Assembly: GCA_000433175.1 (NCBI GenBank)
Contig: HF986744.1
Location: 29,579-35,432, forward strand
DNA length: 5,854 bases
Direction of reading: 5' to 3'
DNA from: Prevotella sp. CAG:1058
Lineage (GTDB): Bacteria > Bacteroidota > Bacteroidia > Bacteroidales > Bacteroidaceae
The notes under the pieces were generated by a model that did no database searches, was not told where the DNA came from, and worked only from the letters and a program-made list of their open reading frames with translations. Positions 5,433-5,854 of this stretch are shown one piece after another. Positions within the stretch are counted from its first letter, which is position 1. Each line of letters begins with the position of its first letter. Position numbers and translations under genes: made by a program.

Positions 5433-5854
5433 TTAAAGCGAATTGTAGCGGCTTATAAGTTTACGGCGGAAAAAGCGGCCTACTGTAACGTTGTCTATCT
5501 TGTCGAACGGCGGATAGAAGCGGCATACGTTGTCGCGGACTTCGAGCAGATAGTTTATGTTGATGATGTGCTTCTGGCTTACTTGCACGAAGCTGTCGTC
5601 GATTTTCAGGAGAGTTTCTTTCGTAACATTACGCTTCAGGCGTAGCGGACGGTCGCATCCGGCCGCTATGACGGTCCATACGCGTGCCTCGTGGTCGTAT
5701 AGGAATACGCAGATGTCGCGTATCTGCACCAGGCGGAAGTCGACAGTGTTTGTGTAGAACAGCAGTTTCCCTCCGTTGCGCTTCACTGCGCCGTCGTCGT
5801 TGCGGTTCTTGTTGCTGTTGCTGGAAAAGCCACGCGACTTTGACCCTTTTGGCC
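5433..5854 (-). CDS. LytTR DNA-binding domain protein, 5' end outside the window
   Basis: The frame is open to the right edge, so 139 C-terminal residues are visible and the start is missing. The in-frame GTG at 5784-5786 is probably an internal Val. Visible residues 30-134 form a LytTR domain: an early beta region (KLLFYTNTVDFRLVQIRDICVF), a basic helix (RPLRLKRNVTKETLLKI) and the hallmark FVQVSQKHIININYLLEV (88-105), which corresponds to the conserved F-x-R-x-H-R-S-x-I-V-N motif. Here the Arg-Ser pair is replaced by Lys-His. Residues 1-26 are a hydrophilic linker rich in Ser, Asn, Lys and Arg. The missing N-terminus is likely a receiver domain or a membrane segment, which decides whether this is a two-component response regulator or a stand-alone factor. 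Targets are unknown. Confidence 0.85.
   Translation of the reverse strand, partial: PKGSKSRGFSSNSNKNRNDDGAVKRNGGKLLFYTNTVDFRLVQIRDICVFLYDHEARVWTVIAAGCDRPLRLKRNVTKETLLKIDDSFVQVSQKHIININYLLEVRDNVCRFYPPFDKIDNVTVGRFFRRKLISRYNSL

Noticed and set aside
5433..5786. LytTR gene read as a complete 117-residue protein starting at GTG 5786
   Set aside because: The same frame stays open upstream to the window edge, and LytTR proteins normally have an N-terminal domain, so it is more likely a truncated view of a longer gene.
1..5854. CRISPR arrays, tRNA or rRNA genes, insertion sequences, attachment sites
   Set aside because: No regularly spaced repeats, cloverleaf pattern, transposase motif or long terminal repeats were found on reading the window.

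Overview
The window looks like chromosomal DNA from the order Bacteroidales (Bacteroides, Prevotella or Muribaculaceae-like). Three things suggest this. The promoters fit the Bacteroidetes form (TTTG, about 20 bases, TAnnTTTG). The start codons lack clear Shine-Dalgarno sequences. The protein set is typical of the group: GHL10 hydrolase, LemA with an M48 protease, a small outer-membrane barrel, and a LytTR regulator. Genes have moderate GC content and are separated by AT-rich gaps. I see no tRNA, rRNA, insertion sequence, phage gene or CRISPR array.

Layout. The minus strand carries the possible first 11 codons of a gene running off the left edge (1-33), then a secreted GHL10-type glycoside hydrolase (47-1570) whose promoter nearly touches its ATG. 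The 436-base gap 1571-2006 contains a plus-strand promoter that faces no protein gene and is followed by a hairpin and a T-run, so it is a good candidate for an undescribed small RNA. The lemA-M48 protease operon follows on the minus strand (lemA 3034-3597, protease 2007-3020), with a GC-rich terminator at 1960-1993. Next come a small secreted lytic transglycosylase (3837-4268) with its own promoter, a structured leader of about 160 bases and a U8 terminator. A doubtful short frame with an EF-hand-like loop lies at 4508-4690. The only plus-strand protein gene is a small outer-membrane beta-barrel protein (4808-5329). It converges on a LytTR DNA-binding protein (5433 to the right edge, 5' end missing), and the two share a perfect 20-bp stem as a bidirectional terminator.

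Functionally the window is cell-envelope housekeeping. Two enzymes probably act on peptidoglycan glycan strands, one operon serves inner-membrane protein quality control, and one protein sits in the outer membrane. The protein content is ordinary. The less ordinary signals are non-coding: the orphan promoter and small RNA at 1759-1950, the apparently leaderless hydrolase gene, and the transglycosylase leader, in which one segment can pair with either of two repeats.
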